Below, piece after piece: positions 24,240 to 36,042 of a stretch of DNA of 64,000 bases. Each line of letters starts with the position of its first letter. Position 1 is the first letter of the stretch. A program made the translations under genes and the position numbers. The notes below the pieces were generated by a model that had not been told where the DNA came from, made no database searches, and saw nothing but the letters and a program-made list of their open reading frames with translations. Origin of the DNA: Otatea glauca (Eukaryota > Streptophyta > Magnoliopsida > Poales > Poaceae); NCBI GenBank assembly GCA_036346275.1, contig CM070725.1, forward strand, positions 44,826,104 through 44,890,103, in the 5' to 3' direction.

Positions 24240-24532
24240 CTATTCAGTAGATAGAGAGTTGTTAGATTCCACAACGGCTTGGGAGGTTCACAGTTTCCAC
24301 GTTCCAGTCCTTGATCATGTTATGAATAGTATTTGTATTGAACATGAGACTGATGAGCCAATATATAAACCTATATAAGGCAGATCTATATAGGGCTAAC
24401 AATCTGTATATAAGGCAAATAGGATACTGTCCAACACCCACCCCAAACTCATGGTGGATCAATAACACTGAATTTAGAGAGATAAAAGATGTGTTCAACT
24501 CTGGTTTGTGTCTTCGTGAAGAAGTCTGCTAA
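24240..24532 (-). repeat. Probable 3' LTR remnant of the copia element
   Basis: This non-coding stretch lies immediately downstream (minus sense) of the RNase H end of the copia pol fragment. It contains CCTATATAAGG / TATATAAACC motifs. The boundaries are not defined because no second LTR remains. Confidence 0.4.
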
Positions 24533-25940
24533 CTAAAACTCTAAAGGCACATACTGAAGCGCCACAACCTGATCCTGTGCCTGTGACCACATGTAACAAG
24601 CATCAACACCAATATGCTTGTTGAGCTCATGCTTCACTAGATCTCGAGCAATGCTAATAGCATCTGTACTATCAGAGAAAAGAGGAGTCGATGTAGAAAC
24701 AGAAACACTAAAATCCTCAAGTAACCACCATAGCCAAGTAATATCTATTGTCAAAAGAGTCGTAGCTCACAACTCTGCCTCAGCACTCGAACGAGAAACT
24801 GTTGTCTGCTTCTTAGTCTTCCAAGCAATGAAAGAACCACAAAGAAAAACACAGCAAATAGAAAGAGACCGACAATTAGAGTGATCACTGAACCAAGTGG
24901 CATCAGAGTATGCTTGGAGCTGTAAGGAGATGAAGCGTAGGAAGAAAAGACGGTGAGAGATAGTTCCACGAAGATATCATAGAACACAAAGAAAATCACT
25001 ATAGTGAAGCTAAGTGGGAGCAGAAATGAACTGGCTCAAGATATGAACTGAATATGAAATATCAGGACGAGTGACACCAAGGTAAATAAGGCTCCTAACA
25101 ATATGACAATAGTGAGTAGGATTCTCAAGAGGTTCACCATTAGTAGGTCGAAAGTGAACATTGAGCTCTATGCGAGTCTCGGCTATGTGCTGATCAGTGA
25201 GAGAGGCACGATCAAGAAGATCCTGAATATACTTCTTTTGGGATATGAAGAAGCTGTCTGGTGTAGAAGAAATCCCAATCCCAAGGAAGTAACGAAGAGG
25301 ACCCAGATCAGACATGAGAACTGCTTACTGAGATGTGCCTTCACAAAGGCAATATACCGAGAATTATCTCCAGTAATGATCATTTCATCAACATAAGGAA
25401 GAAGAAGAGTCCGACCACGAGATGAAATGTGAACAAAGAGCACACGATCATAATCACTAATAGAAAAGCCAGCAACAGTGACCACAGAAGAAAAATACTC
25501 AAACCAGGCATGAGGGGCTTGCTTGATCCCATAAAGAGTGCGGCAACGCTCACAAACCATGCCCTCAGGAACAGAATACCCTAATGGTGGCTACATATAG
25601 ACTTCCTCATGCAGCTCACCATTAAGAAAGACATTCTTGACATCAAGCTGAGAGATAGACCACTCACGAACAGATGCCACATCAAGAAGAGTGTGAACAA
25701 TGGTCATGTTAGCCACAGTAGCAAAAGTCTCGTCATAATCATGACCATACTCTTGTTGAAAACCATATGCCATAAGACAAGCCTTATAGCGCTCAAGAGA
25801 ACCATCAGAGTGACTCTTAACCTTATAAACACACTTGCACATTGGGATGAACACGTGGAGGAAGGAGCACAAGATCCCACGTGCCAGTGCACTCAAGAGC
25901 AGCAAGCTCCTTCACCATCGCATGCTGCCATTCCTTCACC
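24533..25940 (-). mobile_element. Ty1/copia pol fragment (RT and RNase H), decayed
   Basis: In minus-strand order: an EWQHAM-like start near 25940, CVYKVKSHSDGSLERYKACL, DYDETFATVANM, ISQLDVKNVFLNGELHEEVYM, LYGIKQAPHAWF, a YVDEMIITGD box (the usual YVDDM with Asp to Glu at the second catalytic position), MSDLGPLRYFLGI, and RNase H with SRSSAEAELRA and KHELNKHIGVD. Several frameshifts and stops divide it. Gag and integrase are missing because the element ends at the junction with the gypsy LTR at 25943. Confidence 0.85.
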
Positions 25941-25942
25941 GT

Positions 25943-26505
25943 CGAGCCCCCGAGGTCGGGTAACAGCTCTACTCCAGTCTTGCCCTAAGACGAAAGATGT
26001 ATATGAAGCTCGATGGGAGAATACAAGCGGGAGCGTCTCTTCTCTAGGTCTAAGCGTTCCGGCCGGGCGTCCCCCTTTTCTTCGGGGGCCCCTCTCCTGA
26101 TAGCCCTCTGGGAGCTCGCGCCACCTGGTCGCAAAGTTGACGTCAGGTGACCGTGGTGAGTCGACAGGAGTCACTGAGAGATGACGGTAGTTGTTGGGAG
26201 TTGACGGGAGTTGTTTGGTTCTAGTTCCCACGCAGGGGCAGGTTTGACGCTGATTCCCACGCAGGAGAGAGTTCTTACACGAGATAGATAAATTATTACA
26301 AATGCCGTTTACCCCGAGAGGTGTGAGGTCGTGGCGTTGAGGTCGAGCCGTGTCCCTGTCCTTATGCTCGAGCCCGAGCTCGCTGGACCCGAGCTCGGGC
26401 TGAGGAAGAGCACCCTCTAGGTCAGAGACAAGCCCCTGAGCTCGTGGGAAACTGCCACGAGACCCGGGGGATGCTTACACATGACGAGGGTACCGATCCC
26501 CGATA
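25943..26505 (-). repeat. 3' LTR of the gypsy element, distally truncated
   Basis: It is a direct copy of 33757-34321 at high identity, including AACAGCTCTACTCCAGTCTTG, GACGGTAGTTGTTGGGAGTT and CCCCGAGAGGTGTGAGGTC. It lacks the roughly 145 bp that end the 5' LTR. Confidence 0.85.
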
Positions 26506-27044
26506 GCTAGCCCCCAAAGCTCAAGGGACGACCCTGAAGTTCGGGACGTTCTTGAGTCTGATGTTTTTCGATGAGGGATCAGCTCCTTAGCCGAGCTTGG
26601 AAGTCCTCGAGCCCGACCTTTCGCCTAGGAACCTCTCAGAGGTCTTCGATGTGGTCGCACCCGGAAATGCTCGGGTCTTTAATAGGAAAACGTGCCCGTG
26701 GACGCCTGGGCTCTGCTGCTTTGATTTCCTACGGAGTAGTTGAGGAAACGGTTCGCCACTCCTCGTGTCCTAACAAGGAGGACGGGGGACATGGGGCGAT
26801 GCTTCGCGTTCTTGAACGGGAAAAAGCCGAAGGGACGCGACTGTGGCGCTTCGCGTTCCCTGCCCGAAAGTCCCAACACGCCTTTTGAGGAGTAATCGGC
26901 GCTAGCTATTGGAGATCGGGCTTCTTATAAAACTCGGAGCCGACACATACTCTGAAAATGCCCCATTTCTGCGCTGTGCCCTAGTCTTGTTTCTCGCTTG
27001 CCGTCTCTTTTTTCTCCCGACCCAACTCCTTTCCTCTAAGCGCC

Positions 27045-29656
27045 ATGGCCAAGTTCGGAAAGAGTACTCTGACCGTGGAGAGGATGAAGGAGCTGGAGAC
27101 GCTGGGACTTTTGGACCCAGCGACCTGGCGGCTTTCGGTCGGGGAGGCAGAGCCGCACCCCCGTTCTTCGGGCTGCGGACCCTGGAGAGTGACTTCTTGG
27201 CGACTGTTCTCGCACAATGCAAGATCGAGCTCGTCAATCTGGTACCGAACTCGATTCTTCTTCTTTCTATCTTTTCCCATCTTTGCGAGGGGTTTCTGGG
27301 GATCCTTCCCACCCCTCTCTCTTTTTTCGTTTTTACTCCTTGTTCCGCACCTCGAAGGACCCCGTAGTCGGGTGCCTATACTTTCGGCTGTGGACTGGGC
27401 TCCCTTGCACCTTTCTTCAAGTCCCGACCCGGGACTCCCTCGGGCCGTGGAAGGAGGAGTGGTTTTACTTGAAGAAAGGCGAGGGAGGCAGGCTCGCGTA
27501 CAATGGCGCCGCCGTTGACAGCAAGCGCGAGACTCCGAAGCTCGAGGACTTGGCGGACGACCAGGAGGCCCTCGCCGCCATCCACATTTGCCCGATGCGC
27601 GGCCTCTCCAGCTAGGTCGTGGTCGTCAACTACCTGCGGAGTCGGGTGTCCCCTCTACGGAAGAGGGTGCACCCGTTCTTCGAGATTCGAGGGAGGGACG
27701 ACCCCACTCGAGAAGGCACCAAAGGTAAACTTTTTCGACCTTGACCTTCCACGAGCCCGGGCGAACTCCTTTCTAACGGCTCCCCCCTCCATTTTCACTT
27801 CCCTGCAGCCCCGGCAGAATCTTGGGTGGCGGCGAGGATGCAGGAGGTGTTCGGGAAGGCGTCTCACGCCTATACCCTCGGCGACTCTGTCCCCAAGAAC
27901 GTCTTGAGGCGGGGTGAAAAGGTAACTTCTTTTTGCCCTTTTTCCGAGCTCGGTTTGGGCTCGGGCTTGCTCTAACCACATTGGGCCATGCAGGAGAGCC
28001 GGGAGCTCCTAGAGACGGCGAGGCGTCTGCTGCCGTTGCCTGGACTGGGCAAGGGCAAGAAGGTGGGCAAGAGGCCCGCCCCTGACGCCTCGAGCCACGT
28101 CGTCAAGAGGCCCCACGTCGAGTGGGGCGACTGTGCGATGGTAAGCCGAATCCGCCGAGCCCGGGAATGCTCGGGCTCGGTCTTAGCTGTTTTCAATTTT
28201 TTCTTCTTCTTTGACCTTCTCTTCGTCTCCTTGCAGTAAGAACGGGCAACGGCTGCCGCTGAGCTGCCGAGTCTACGCCCGATGTCGTGGCCGCAGGGTG
28301 CTCAGGGAGAAGATGCTTCCCCTACCGCAGCAGGGGCGGAACGCCGGGCCACGCCCCCTCCTCCTAGGAGACGGAGGCTCGTCACACAGGTACGTGCACG
28401 TTCTTGCTTTAGATTTGTAGTGTAGGTCTTCCTCTTTTCTGGTCTTAGTGACCTTCCTCGTTACAGACCTCGGGCGCCCGACGGGCGGTAACTTTGACTG
28501 TTGTCCAGGGCGAGTCCGAGGACGAGGAGGAGGGTGCGGGGACTACCTCTTGGTCCCTCGGGTGCGCTCGCCGCAAACCCGACCTACCGCGACGCCTGCG
28601 GAGGGCGGCGTGGCCGGGTGGTCCGACCAGGGGCCCCCTGGGCCAAATGCTGGCCCGGAGGGAGCTGTTGCAGAGGCCAGAAAGGAGGTGACCTTGGCCG
28701 CCGGGGCCGCCACCACCAGGGCCGAGGCGACTAAGGTCGAGCCTCCCTCCGCCGGCGAGGACGAGGCACCTGCGAACGCTGCCGAGCTCGACAGAGCGTT
28801 TGGTATACCAAATCTTCTTATTCACCGTTGCTTTTGTCTTTGCGTTTTTGTTTCCTTTATGATTTCCGTCTTCCCCAGTAGGCTCAGCTCTGCCGTGCTG
28901 CCCCCCATCTCGAATGAGGAAGCCCGGGTTGATGCTCCGCCCGACGTCGCTGAACCCTCGCCGGGGGGGCTACCGAGCGCGCCGATCCTTGGCGACTACC
29001 GCGCGAGCCTCGAAAACCAGCTCCAGCAGGTTAGTCGAGCTTGAGCCCATCTCTCCCCCCTCTTTTTTATGGTCGTCGTGACCCTTTCCATGTTTCTGCA
29101 GGGCCTGGATCTGGTTGCAAAGGGGCTCGAGGTCATGCGCGGCCACGCCAACTAGTTTTGGGTGCTGTGCGGCTTGGTCGAAGACCGCGACGATTACGTC
29201 CTCAGCCTCGAGGAGAGCATGGCACGCGTGTAAGAGGAGGTTTGGTAATTTAAGGCGGAACACGCCTTCGAGCTCACGAAGGCTGTCGAGGCCGAGCAGA
29301 AGCGGTCGGCCGAGGCCCTCGCGAACGTCCATGAGAAGGTCGAGAAGACCCACGAGGCTAGCCGCTCGGCGGTCGCGGAGATCATCGAGGCCGCCTGAGC
29401 GGAGGCGGAGACTCTCCGCAAACAAGTTGCGGAGCTTTTCGCTGCTCCTGTGAGGGCCCCTGCCGAGCTCGAGGCGAAGTTGACCGAGTTGGAGGAGAAG
29501 CTAGGGCGAGCGACCCGGACGGGGAGGAGCACTCTAGCCCAGCTTCAGGAGGAGCGGAGTCGCGTCGCCAACGCCGAAGCCGAGACGCTGGCCTTGAGGG
29601 CAACAGTCGCCGCTCTCGAGCAGGAGAAGCTTGCTTGCGAGATGGCCGACCTGTAG
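27045..29656 (+). pseudogene. Antisense spliced gene of the gypsy element (gypsy-type transposon domain, coiled coil)
   Basis: On the strand opposite gag, an ATG at 27045 opens MAKFGKSTLTVERMKELET, typical of grass proteins annotated as putative gypsy-type transposon domain (Pfam Transposase_28). Several GT-AG introns are obvious, for example 27725-27808, 27922-27991, 28141-28236, 28391-28466 and 29031-29101, with CTGCAG-type acceptors. The last exon encodes an Ala/Glu-rich coiled coil (AELEAKLTELEEKLGRA, RSRVANAEAETLALRATVAA). A TATA-like CTTATAAAAC lies at about 26929. In-frame stops in the 3' part (near 29152, 29230 and 29397) show decay. Grande and RIRE2 carry antisense genes in the same relative place. 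The function of this protein class is unknown. Confidence 0.65.
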
Positions 29657-29844
29657 ATAGGTCAATAGATAGGAAAAGGGGCAGGGACAACTCGGCCCCT
29701 CTTGTAAATTTTAGCTATGTAAATACAACCAGGTCTTATTTGTAGTTTGTGCTCGATCACCTCCCTCGGAACTCCTGGTATGTCTGCCGGCTCCCACGCG
29801 AATATGCTCTTATTACTGTGGAGGAAGATGACGAGCTTGAGCTC

Positions 29845-31636
29845 CTATTTCGGATCGAGCCGGGCGGCGATGTGGACGCACTTGTACGGGTTGCCCTCCT
29901 CGAGCCGCACGACTTTGGTCAGGCCGCTGGGCTGGATCACCGCCTTCCTTCGGGTGCTCTTCGGGGTCACCTCGGGACCCCGCTGGGGCAGTACGCCAGT
30001 GATCGTTAGGGCCTTCTCCTCACAGCAGTGTACTACCTTGAGGTCGTCGCAGATGGTTATGACGTCGTTGGGCCCCGGGAGCTTCATGTAGCGGTGGCCG
30101 TAGTGGTTCACCGCCACGAACTTGATTAAGGCCGATCGCTTGAGGATGGCGATGTAGGGGAGATCCCCATCGACCACCTCAAAGGTGATCAGCTCGGTGC
30201 GAAAATTCGCCGAATCACCAAAAGTGACGGGCAGAACCACTTGCCCGAGTGGACTGGTTGAGCTCCCCGGCACGATGCCAAAAAAGGGGACCGTTATACT
30301 CCTGATCTTCGACCGGGGAATCTGCATCCGGTCCAGCATGCTAGCCAATAGCAGGTTGAGGGAGCTCCCCCCGTCAACCATGACCCACCCGACCACGGTA
30401 TTGCTCATGGTCAGGGCTACGACCAAGGCGGTCTTGAGGTCCTTGGATATTCCCGGGGGAGCGTCATCCCGGGAGAAGGTGATCGGAGTACCAGCCCATT
30501 TGCAAGGCTGGTCGACAGGCTTCCCTATAGAAGCTTGGTACATAGTACGCGTGGCGTCCTTGAGCTCGCGCCGTGACCGGTATGCGGACGAACCGCCGAA
30601 GATCATGTCGACATGGCGGTTGTCTTGCTGGAATTCCAGGTCGAGGCCTTCCAGGCCCTCGTCGGCATCGCCCCCATCAGGCAACTCGTCTTCATTTGGA
30701 AGCGTGGGCATCTCTCCACGCCCGTCATAGAGGGCGTCCAGCTTGTATTGCCACGTCCTGCAATTCCGCAGGTCGTGGCCATAGGCCTTATGGAACGGGT
30801 GGAACTTGTCTGAGTCGTACCTGGGCCAGACCTCGTCGACCTGAGGTCGGACGCCGCCTCGTTGGGGTCTAGACCGACGCTGTCCCTGCTGCGGCCCGGC
30901 GTGACCCTGCCCCTGTTGGGGTTGGCGTTGCTCTTGCTGGGGCCGTGGCTGACCGCGTTGAGGTCGAGGATCATTGCGGTCAGGTTGCCGCACCTCCATC
31001 ACCTCACGTCCGCTGTCCATTGCGGCGACCACGCACAGCTGGCCGCTGCCAGTATTGCAGTCTCTCCTCCGCTTTTTGTCGCTCGGGTCCGGGCCAACAC
31101 TTTTGGCCCCAGACGGTCCGGCCTCGCCAGGGATGCGGCTGAGCTTGCCCTAGTCGTAATCACGCTTCCAACGGACGGCGTCGTCCGCGTCCGCGTATCG
31201 TTTCACCATCCGGAACAGCTTGTTGACGCTGAGGTTCGCGGTGATCTCTAGGTCCTCAGTAAGGCGCCTGTCCCGGATACCGAACTTGAAGGCCTTGATG
31301 ACGGCCTCGTCGGAGACGTTCGGGATCGAATTTCTCTCGCGGGTGAACCGGCGCACGAACTCGCGGAGGGGTTCGCCCTTGCCCTGGATGATGCGATCCA
31401 GGTCTCTTTCTCGTCCAGGGCACTCGTAGTAGCTCTGGAAGTTCGAACAGAGGGCGCTTCGCACCTGGCGCCATGACCGAAAAACACCAGGCGCTTGGTT
31501 GAAGAACAAGGTGCACGCGGCATCATCCAAGACAGTAGGGAGATAGTTGGCCATCACGGCCTCACTCCCGCCGGCCGCCAGAATCGCGGTGGAGTAGATT
31601 GAGTGGAACTCGTCGGGATTCTTGGTCCCGTCGAAC
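29845..31636 (-). pseudogene. Gypsy gag core and protease-like region
   Basis: The frame from 31636 down encodes a retrotransposon gag core (FDGTKNPDEF, FRSWRQVRSALCSNF, GEPLREFVRRFTRERN). A single in-frame TAG at 31150-31152 separates it from the next open segment 31032-29845, which has the same frame. That segment has a Gln/Arg-rich linker, an FHKAYGHDLRNCRTW motif in place of a classic zinc knuckle, and a retropepsin-like VMVDGGSSLNLL region about 230 codons in. It ends where RT would be expected to begin. The protein would package element RNA in cytoplasmic particles; here it is interrupted. Confidence 0.75.
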
Positions 31637-31641
31637 CGCTC

Positions 31642-32661
31642 TGTCAACGATCGGGACCGTCGACCGCAAAGAAAGAGGGGAAAGGATCGTACGGAGGGCG
31701 AGGCCCAGAGCTTCGTTCGTCCGGATGGCACCCTCGGCGGGCGCACTAAGCAGGGGAACCTGCGCAACCAAACAGGGGACACAAGGTTTATACTGGTTCG
31801 GGCCGAACCCCCTACTCCAGTTCGTGTGGTGGTGTTGTATTGCCTTTAGTGTAGATGGCTGCACAAAGTTTACAAATGAGAGTTATTGGACCCTAGCGCA
31901 AGAGTACTCATGGCTTAACGGAAGAATCCCTCTTTCCCGGGTTCTGCCTCCTTTATACTGGTAGGAAGGCGAGTTACCTCGAGAGTGGGAAGGGCGAGGT
32001 GACCTATACTAAGAGCTTCGGTCCTTCATCCTGTCGACTGGTCACCGCTCGTCCTGCCCACGCTGGGCCGGTAGTCTCGTTGGTCAGGGCGGTTAGGCAT
32101 TTCACCGGGAAACGGCGTACCGCTTTTGTGATCTGACGAGTGTTGGCGTTCTTTGTTCATGGCGTTGGTGCCGCCTCGGGAGGCGTGTCTTCGTCTTGTC
32201 ACGGCCGGTCGATGGGATCGAAGCATGACTTCGACGACCATTAAACCATCTTGGGAAGGGCCACTGCTCTCGTATAGTCACTTCGATTGACCCCATCCGT
32301 AAGTGCGTGGTCATTGGTGGTGAAGAGCCGACACGCGGCCCTTGGCGGGGTTGCCTTGGCTTGATCGGTCGGGGATCCCGACCGGCTGCGGAGGTCGAAG
32401 CTTCGGCTTGGTGGTCGGGGACCCGCCCCGCTGCGGAGGTTGGGAGCCCGCCCGCGGTCGGGAAGAGCTCGGAGAGGTCCGCGGTCGGGAAGAGTGTCCC
32501 GGTGGCCTCTTGGGACCTTTGGTCGGATTCGACCGTAACGATCCGCTCGGTGCCGGGCCGTAGATTGAGGCGATGTCGCTGGGCTTAGGAACAGTTCCCC
32601 GGGCACGGGGGGAACAGACACGTGTCAGGGGGACGCGCGCCAGGCTGTCCGATCCCCGACA
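31642..32661 (-). mobile_element. Solo LTR (1020 bp) inserted in gag, with 5-bp duplication
   Basis: It starts TGTCGGGGATCGGAC and ends GATCGTTGACA on the minus strand, so it has TG...CA termini. CGCTC occurs directly outside both ends (31637-31641 and 32662-32666). Its 3' end (GCGGTCGACGG then TTGACA) is homologous to the end of the host element's 5' LTR, so it comes from a related gypsy family. Removing it and one duplication rejoins the ERFDG part of gag with upstream sequence. No second LTR or interior exists. Confidence 0.88.
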
Positions 32662-33118
32662 CGCTCCATCGCGGCGGGCTTGAACCGGTGGTCGGACACT
32701 GACGAAGGTCGACGAGAGTACCGCAACAGCCGTAGGGGCGGCGCGCCACCGCCATCGGGGGTCGAGTCGCGATCGGCGGGGTAATTGAACTCGAGCCGAC
32801 GGCGCCCCCACGTCGGTCTTGACGGATAGGAGGAGCGTCATTAGGGCAGTGACGCGGGCGATCACGAACCCTTTGACGCCAAGGCGGAATGTCCAGAGAA
32901 AGGCCTCCGGACGTGCCGCTACTCGAGCGAGCGTCGCTATCACTCTGCTGACAGCGGACACGCTCGCGTACCAGATCCTAGTCCCGTCAAGACGGGGACG
33001 GTCGCGACGAACTCTGGACCCGCGGGTATAGAGTCGGCCGGCGAGTGCGGCGGCGCCCGCGCGATGAGTTGCCGTCGCTTTCCAGGGAGCGGGGCTCGAG
33101 GCACTGGTGCCGCTCTCG

Positions 33119-33526
33119 CTACGAGGGGGTGACCTCGTCGGCCGCCCTGCCAAGCTCCTTAGCGAGGGACCGCCGAATGAGAGCCGACCTTGCCCGGGCA
33201 GGATCGGCCATGACCCGGGCGATGGCTCGTAAGTGTTCTCGATTGGGATCGTCCAGGCAGGTAGGGTTGTGGTGCCTGGACGAGGTGCGGGGCTCTTCGC
33301 GTTCCTCCCGTCGGAGGGTGGTGATGGCCTGGTTGATAGCGACCCGGGCCAACCGACGCGCCTCCTCCGGGGTTTTTGGGTCACCGTCATTCGTCCCCGC
33401 GCTCGCCTCGCGGCTGCCAGCCATGAAGGCCAGGCGCTCGCGCGACGGCAGCAAAGGCGAGAACATAGAGGTGGAGCCTTGGCACTCGGGAACCGCATCC
33501 GAGTCCAGGCTTGCCGAACGTGACAT
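33119..33526 (-). pseudogene. N-terminal part of gypsy gag
   Basis: Counting from the ATG at 33526, just inside the 5' LTR, the frame encodes MSRSASLDSDAVPEC and a conserved KTPEEARRLARVAINQAI segment, then stops at 33119. The region to 32667 is a spacer with no continuous frame. The offset relative to the gag core shows at least one frameshift beyond the solo-LTR insertion. Confidence 0.6.
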
Positions 33527-33611
33527 ATTGTCGTTGAAGCCGAAGGCGCTGGTGACGCTGAAGTAATGGACTCCGAACGAGCGAAACTCGAGCCCTACGG
33601 TGGGCACTAGC

Positions 33612-34321
33612 TGTCGACAATCGGAACCGCCGACCGCAGAGGGGGGATGTGAGTAGATCGTGTGAGGACGAGGCCCGAGGTCGTGCTCGTTTGGGAATGA
33701 CGCGCGTCGCGGGATGTATGTCGGGGAAGAAGCGATGAACATGAGGTTTATACTGGTTCGAGCCCCCGAGGTCGGGTAACAGCTCTACTCCAGTCTTGCC
33801 CTAATGCGGAAGATGTATATAAAGCTTGATGGGAGAATACAAGCGGGAGCGTCTCTTCTTCAAGTCTAAGCGTTCCGACCGGGCATCCCCCTTTTCTTCG
33901 GGAGGCCCCTCTCCTTATAGCCCTCTGGGAGCTCGCGCCACCTGGTCGCGAAGCTGACGTCAGGTGACCGTGATGAGTCGACAGGAGTCGCTGAGAGATG
34001 ACGGTAGTTGTTGGGAGTTGACGGGAGTTGTTTGGTCCTAGTTCCCGCGCAGGGGTAGGTTTGGCACTGATTCTCACGCAGGAGAAAGTTCTTACATGAG
34101 ATAGACAAATTATTACAAATACCGTTTACCCCGAGAGGTGTGAGGTCATGGCGTTGAGGTCGAGCCGAGTCCCTGTCCTTACGCTCGAGCCCGAGCTCGC
34201 TGGATCCGAGCTCGGGCTGAGGGAGAGCACCCTCTAGGTCGGAGACAAGCCCCCGAGCTCGTGGGAAACTGCCACGAGACCCGGGGATGCTTACACGTGG
34301 CGAGGGTACCGATCCCCGACA
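33612..34321 (-). repeat. 5' LTR of the gypsy element (710 bp)
   Basis: The minus-strand ends are TGTCGGGGATCGG and TTGTCGACA. The distal 565 bp are repeated at 25943-26505. Confidence 0.85.
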
Positions 34322-34329
34322 GCTGCTGT

Positions 34330-35680
34330 TTGGCACTTTGTTATTTTCATATCTCTTAAATTCGATTGATTTTGGTCTTTAAATTTTACAGGATTGTAGA
34401 AGCTCAACTCCCTATGTGTGGTAATTTTTTGAGATTTTTTTCAAATATTTGAATGCAAGTCCGGCAAAGAGAACTACATTCTTACTCACGAAAACCGTAA
34501 CTACACATTTTCAAAAATTCTCAAAAAATTACCATAGATAGGGGAGGTGAGATTATACAACTCTGTAAAATTTGAACACAAAAATCAATGTCAGCTGAAA
34601 GATAGGAAAAAGAAAAAATCGGCTAACTAGTGAGTTTTCACTGTTTTGTGCTTTGTCAATTTTATATCTTTCAAATGCGATTGAGTTTGATATTCAAATT
34701 TTGCAGGGTTGTAGATGCTCACATACCCTACATATGATAATTTTTTGAGATTTTTTGAAAACTTGTATATATAATTTTCATAGATTTTATATCATAAGAC
34801 TATTGTATACGGCATATAGTAACACATGGAGTAATAGACAGTAAAATATAGTTTTCTTAACCGTAAAAGTTAGTATATGCTACTGTTTAACACTTTTTTA
34901 TTTCCGTATCTCTCAAACCCGATTGATTTTGGTCTTCAAATTTTGTAGAGTTGTAGAATATCACCTCCCCTACGTGTGGTAATTTTTTGAGAATTTTTCA
35001 CAGTAAAATGTTATTTTTATGACTGTATAAGATAGTATATGTTGTTGTTTGGTACTTTATTATTTTCATATATTTCAAATCTGATTGAGTTTGGTATTCA
35101 AATTTTACAGAGTTGTAGAAGCTCACCTTATCTACGTGTGGTAATTTTTTCTAAGAATTTTTCAATCATTTTACTACAGATCTGGCAAATAGAACTAAAT
35201 TATTATTCATGAAAACCATGAGTGCGCATTTTAAAAAATTCTCAAAAAATTACCATATATAGGGAGGTGAGATTATATAAACGTGTAAAATTTTAAGACC
35301 AAAATCAATATCAGCTGAAAGATATGAAAAAGATAAATTCGGCTAACTAGTGATTTTTCGTTGTTTATTGCTTTGTTAATTTCATATCTTTCAAATGCGA
35401 ATGAGTTTTGTTTTCAAATTTTACAGAGCCGTAGAAGCTCACCTACCCTACATATTGTAATTTTTTGAAAACTTGTACATATTATTTATATAAATTTGAC
35501 ACCATAAGGCTATTGTATACCGTATATAGTAACACATTGAGTAATATGTAGGAAAATGTAGTTTTTTTGACAGTAAAAGGTAGTTTTCTTTCAAATGCGA
35601 ATGAGTTTGGTTTTTAAATTTTAGAAGTTTGTAGTATTTTACCTCCCCTACGTGTGGTAATTTTTTGAGCATTTTTCACA
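34330..35680. repeat. AT-rich array of direct and inverted repeats
   Basis: A module of about 110-150 bp recurs at least six times. It has a TATCTYTCAAATYCGATTGA-like start, then TTCAAATTTTRCAG, GTTGTAGAAGCTCACCT, and TACGTGTGGTAATTTTTTGAG. Inverted copies (CTCAAAAAATTACCATA, GGGAGGTGAGATTATA) at 34500-34600 and 35230-35330 make foldback pairs. No coding sequence. A probable cluster of nested or tandem MITEs. Confidence 0.6.
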
Positions 35681-36042
35681 TGCTTCATGCTTTTTTGTTA
35701 GGAAGTAAATCGAAAGTGCTATTCAACCATGTTTCATGCAATACTTTATTTTGATTCTCCTCAACTCGACGAGTGTATCCTTGAAGTGAACAGTCATTGA
35801 ACAGCGAGGGCAGAACACCATTGCTACCAAGTACTGACGGGCTAGCCAAACAAAAGAAAAAATACATGCCTACAAAACTTATTCAAGTTAATACAAAGAA
35901 CTACATGTTGGGGCAGTTGGCATTGTCCAAAGCCTTTGCGTTTTGACATAAAAAAATACACCTCTGTCGGATTGAATCGAGGGTTCTACACTATCCACGG
36001 AGTTGCTTGCTATGGCATATGTGAGCTGAGCAAAACACCTAC

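Larger units (their letters stand above)
25943..34321 (-). mobile_element. RIRE2/Grande-like Ty3/gypsy element lacking pol
   Basis: The 5' LTR is 33612-34321 (minus sense starts TGTCGGGGATCGG, ends GTCGACA) and the 3' LTR is 25943-26505 (starts TATCGGGGATCGG). The 3' LTR lacks about 145 bp of its distal end where it abuts the copia fragment. After the 5' LTR comes GTGCCCACCGTAGGGC, close to a common grass gypsy primer-binding region. The purine tract TTTGGGGGCTAGC precedes the 3' LTR. The interior carries gag and a protease-like segment on the minus strand, then a spliced gene on the opposite strand. No reverse transcriptase, RNase H or integrase motif is seen. This layout resembles pol-less derivatives of RIRE2. 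Confidence 0.8.

Noticed and set aside
29115..29690. Minus- and plus-strand Ser/Arg-rich frames in the gypsy interior
   Set aside because: These are frame shadows of the antisense gene's coiled-coil exon.
32311..33498. 395-codon minus-strand open frame rich in Arg/Pro/Ser
   Set aside because: It crosses the solo-LTR boundary at 32661 and part of the gag spacer in a non-gag frame; an artefact of GC-rich sequence.
25924..34326. GCTGC on both sides of the gypsy element as a target duplication
   Set aside because: The left GCTGC lies 14 bases inside the copia coding segment, not at the LTR edge, and the 3' LTR is truncated there.
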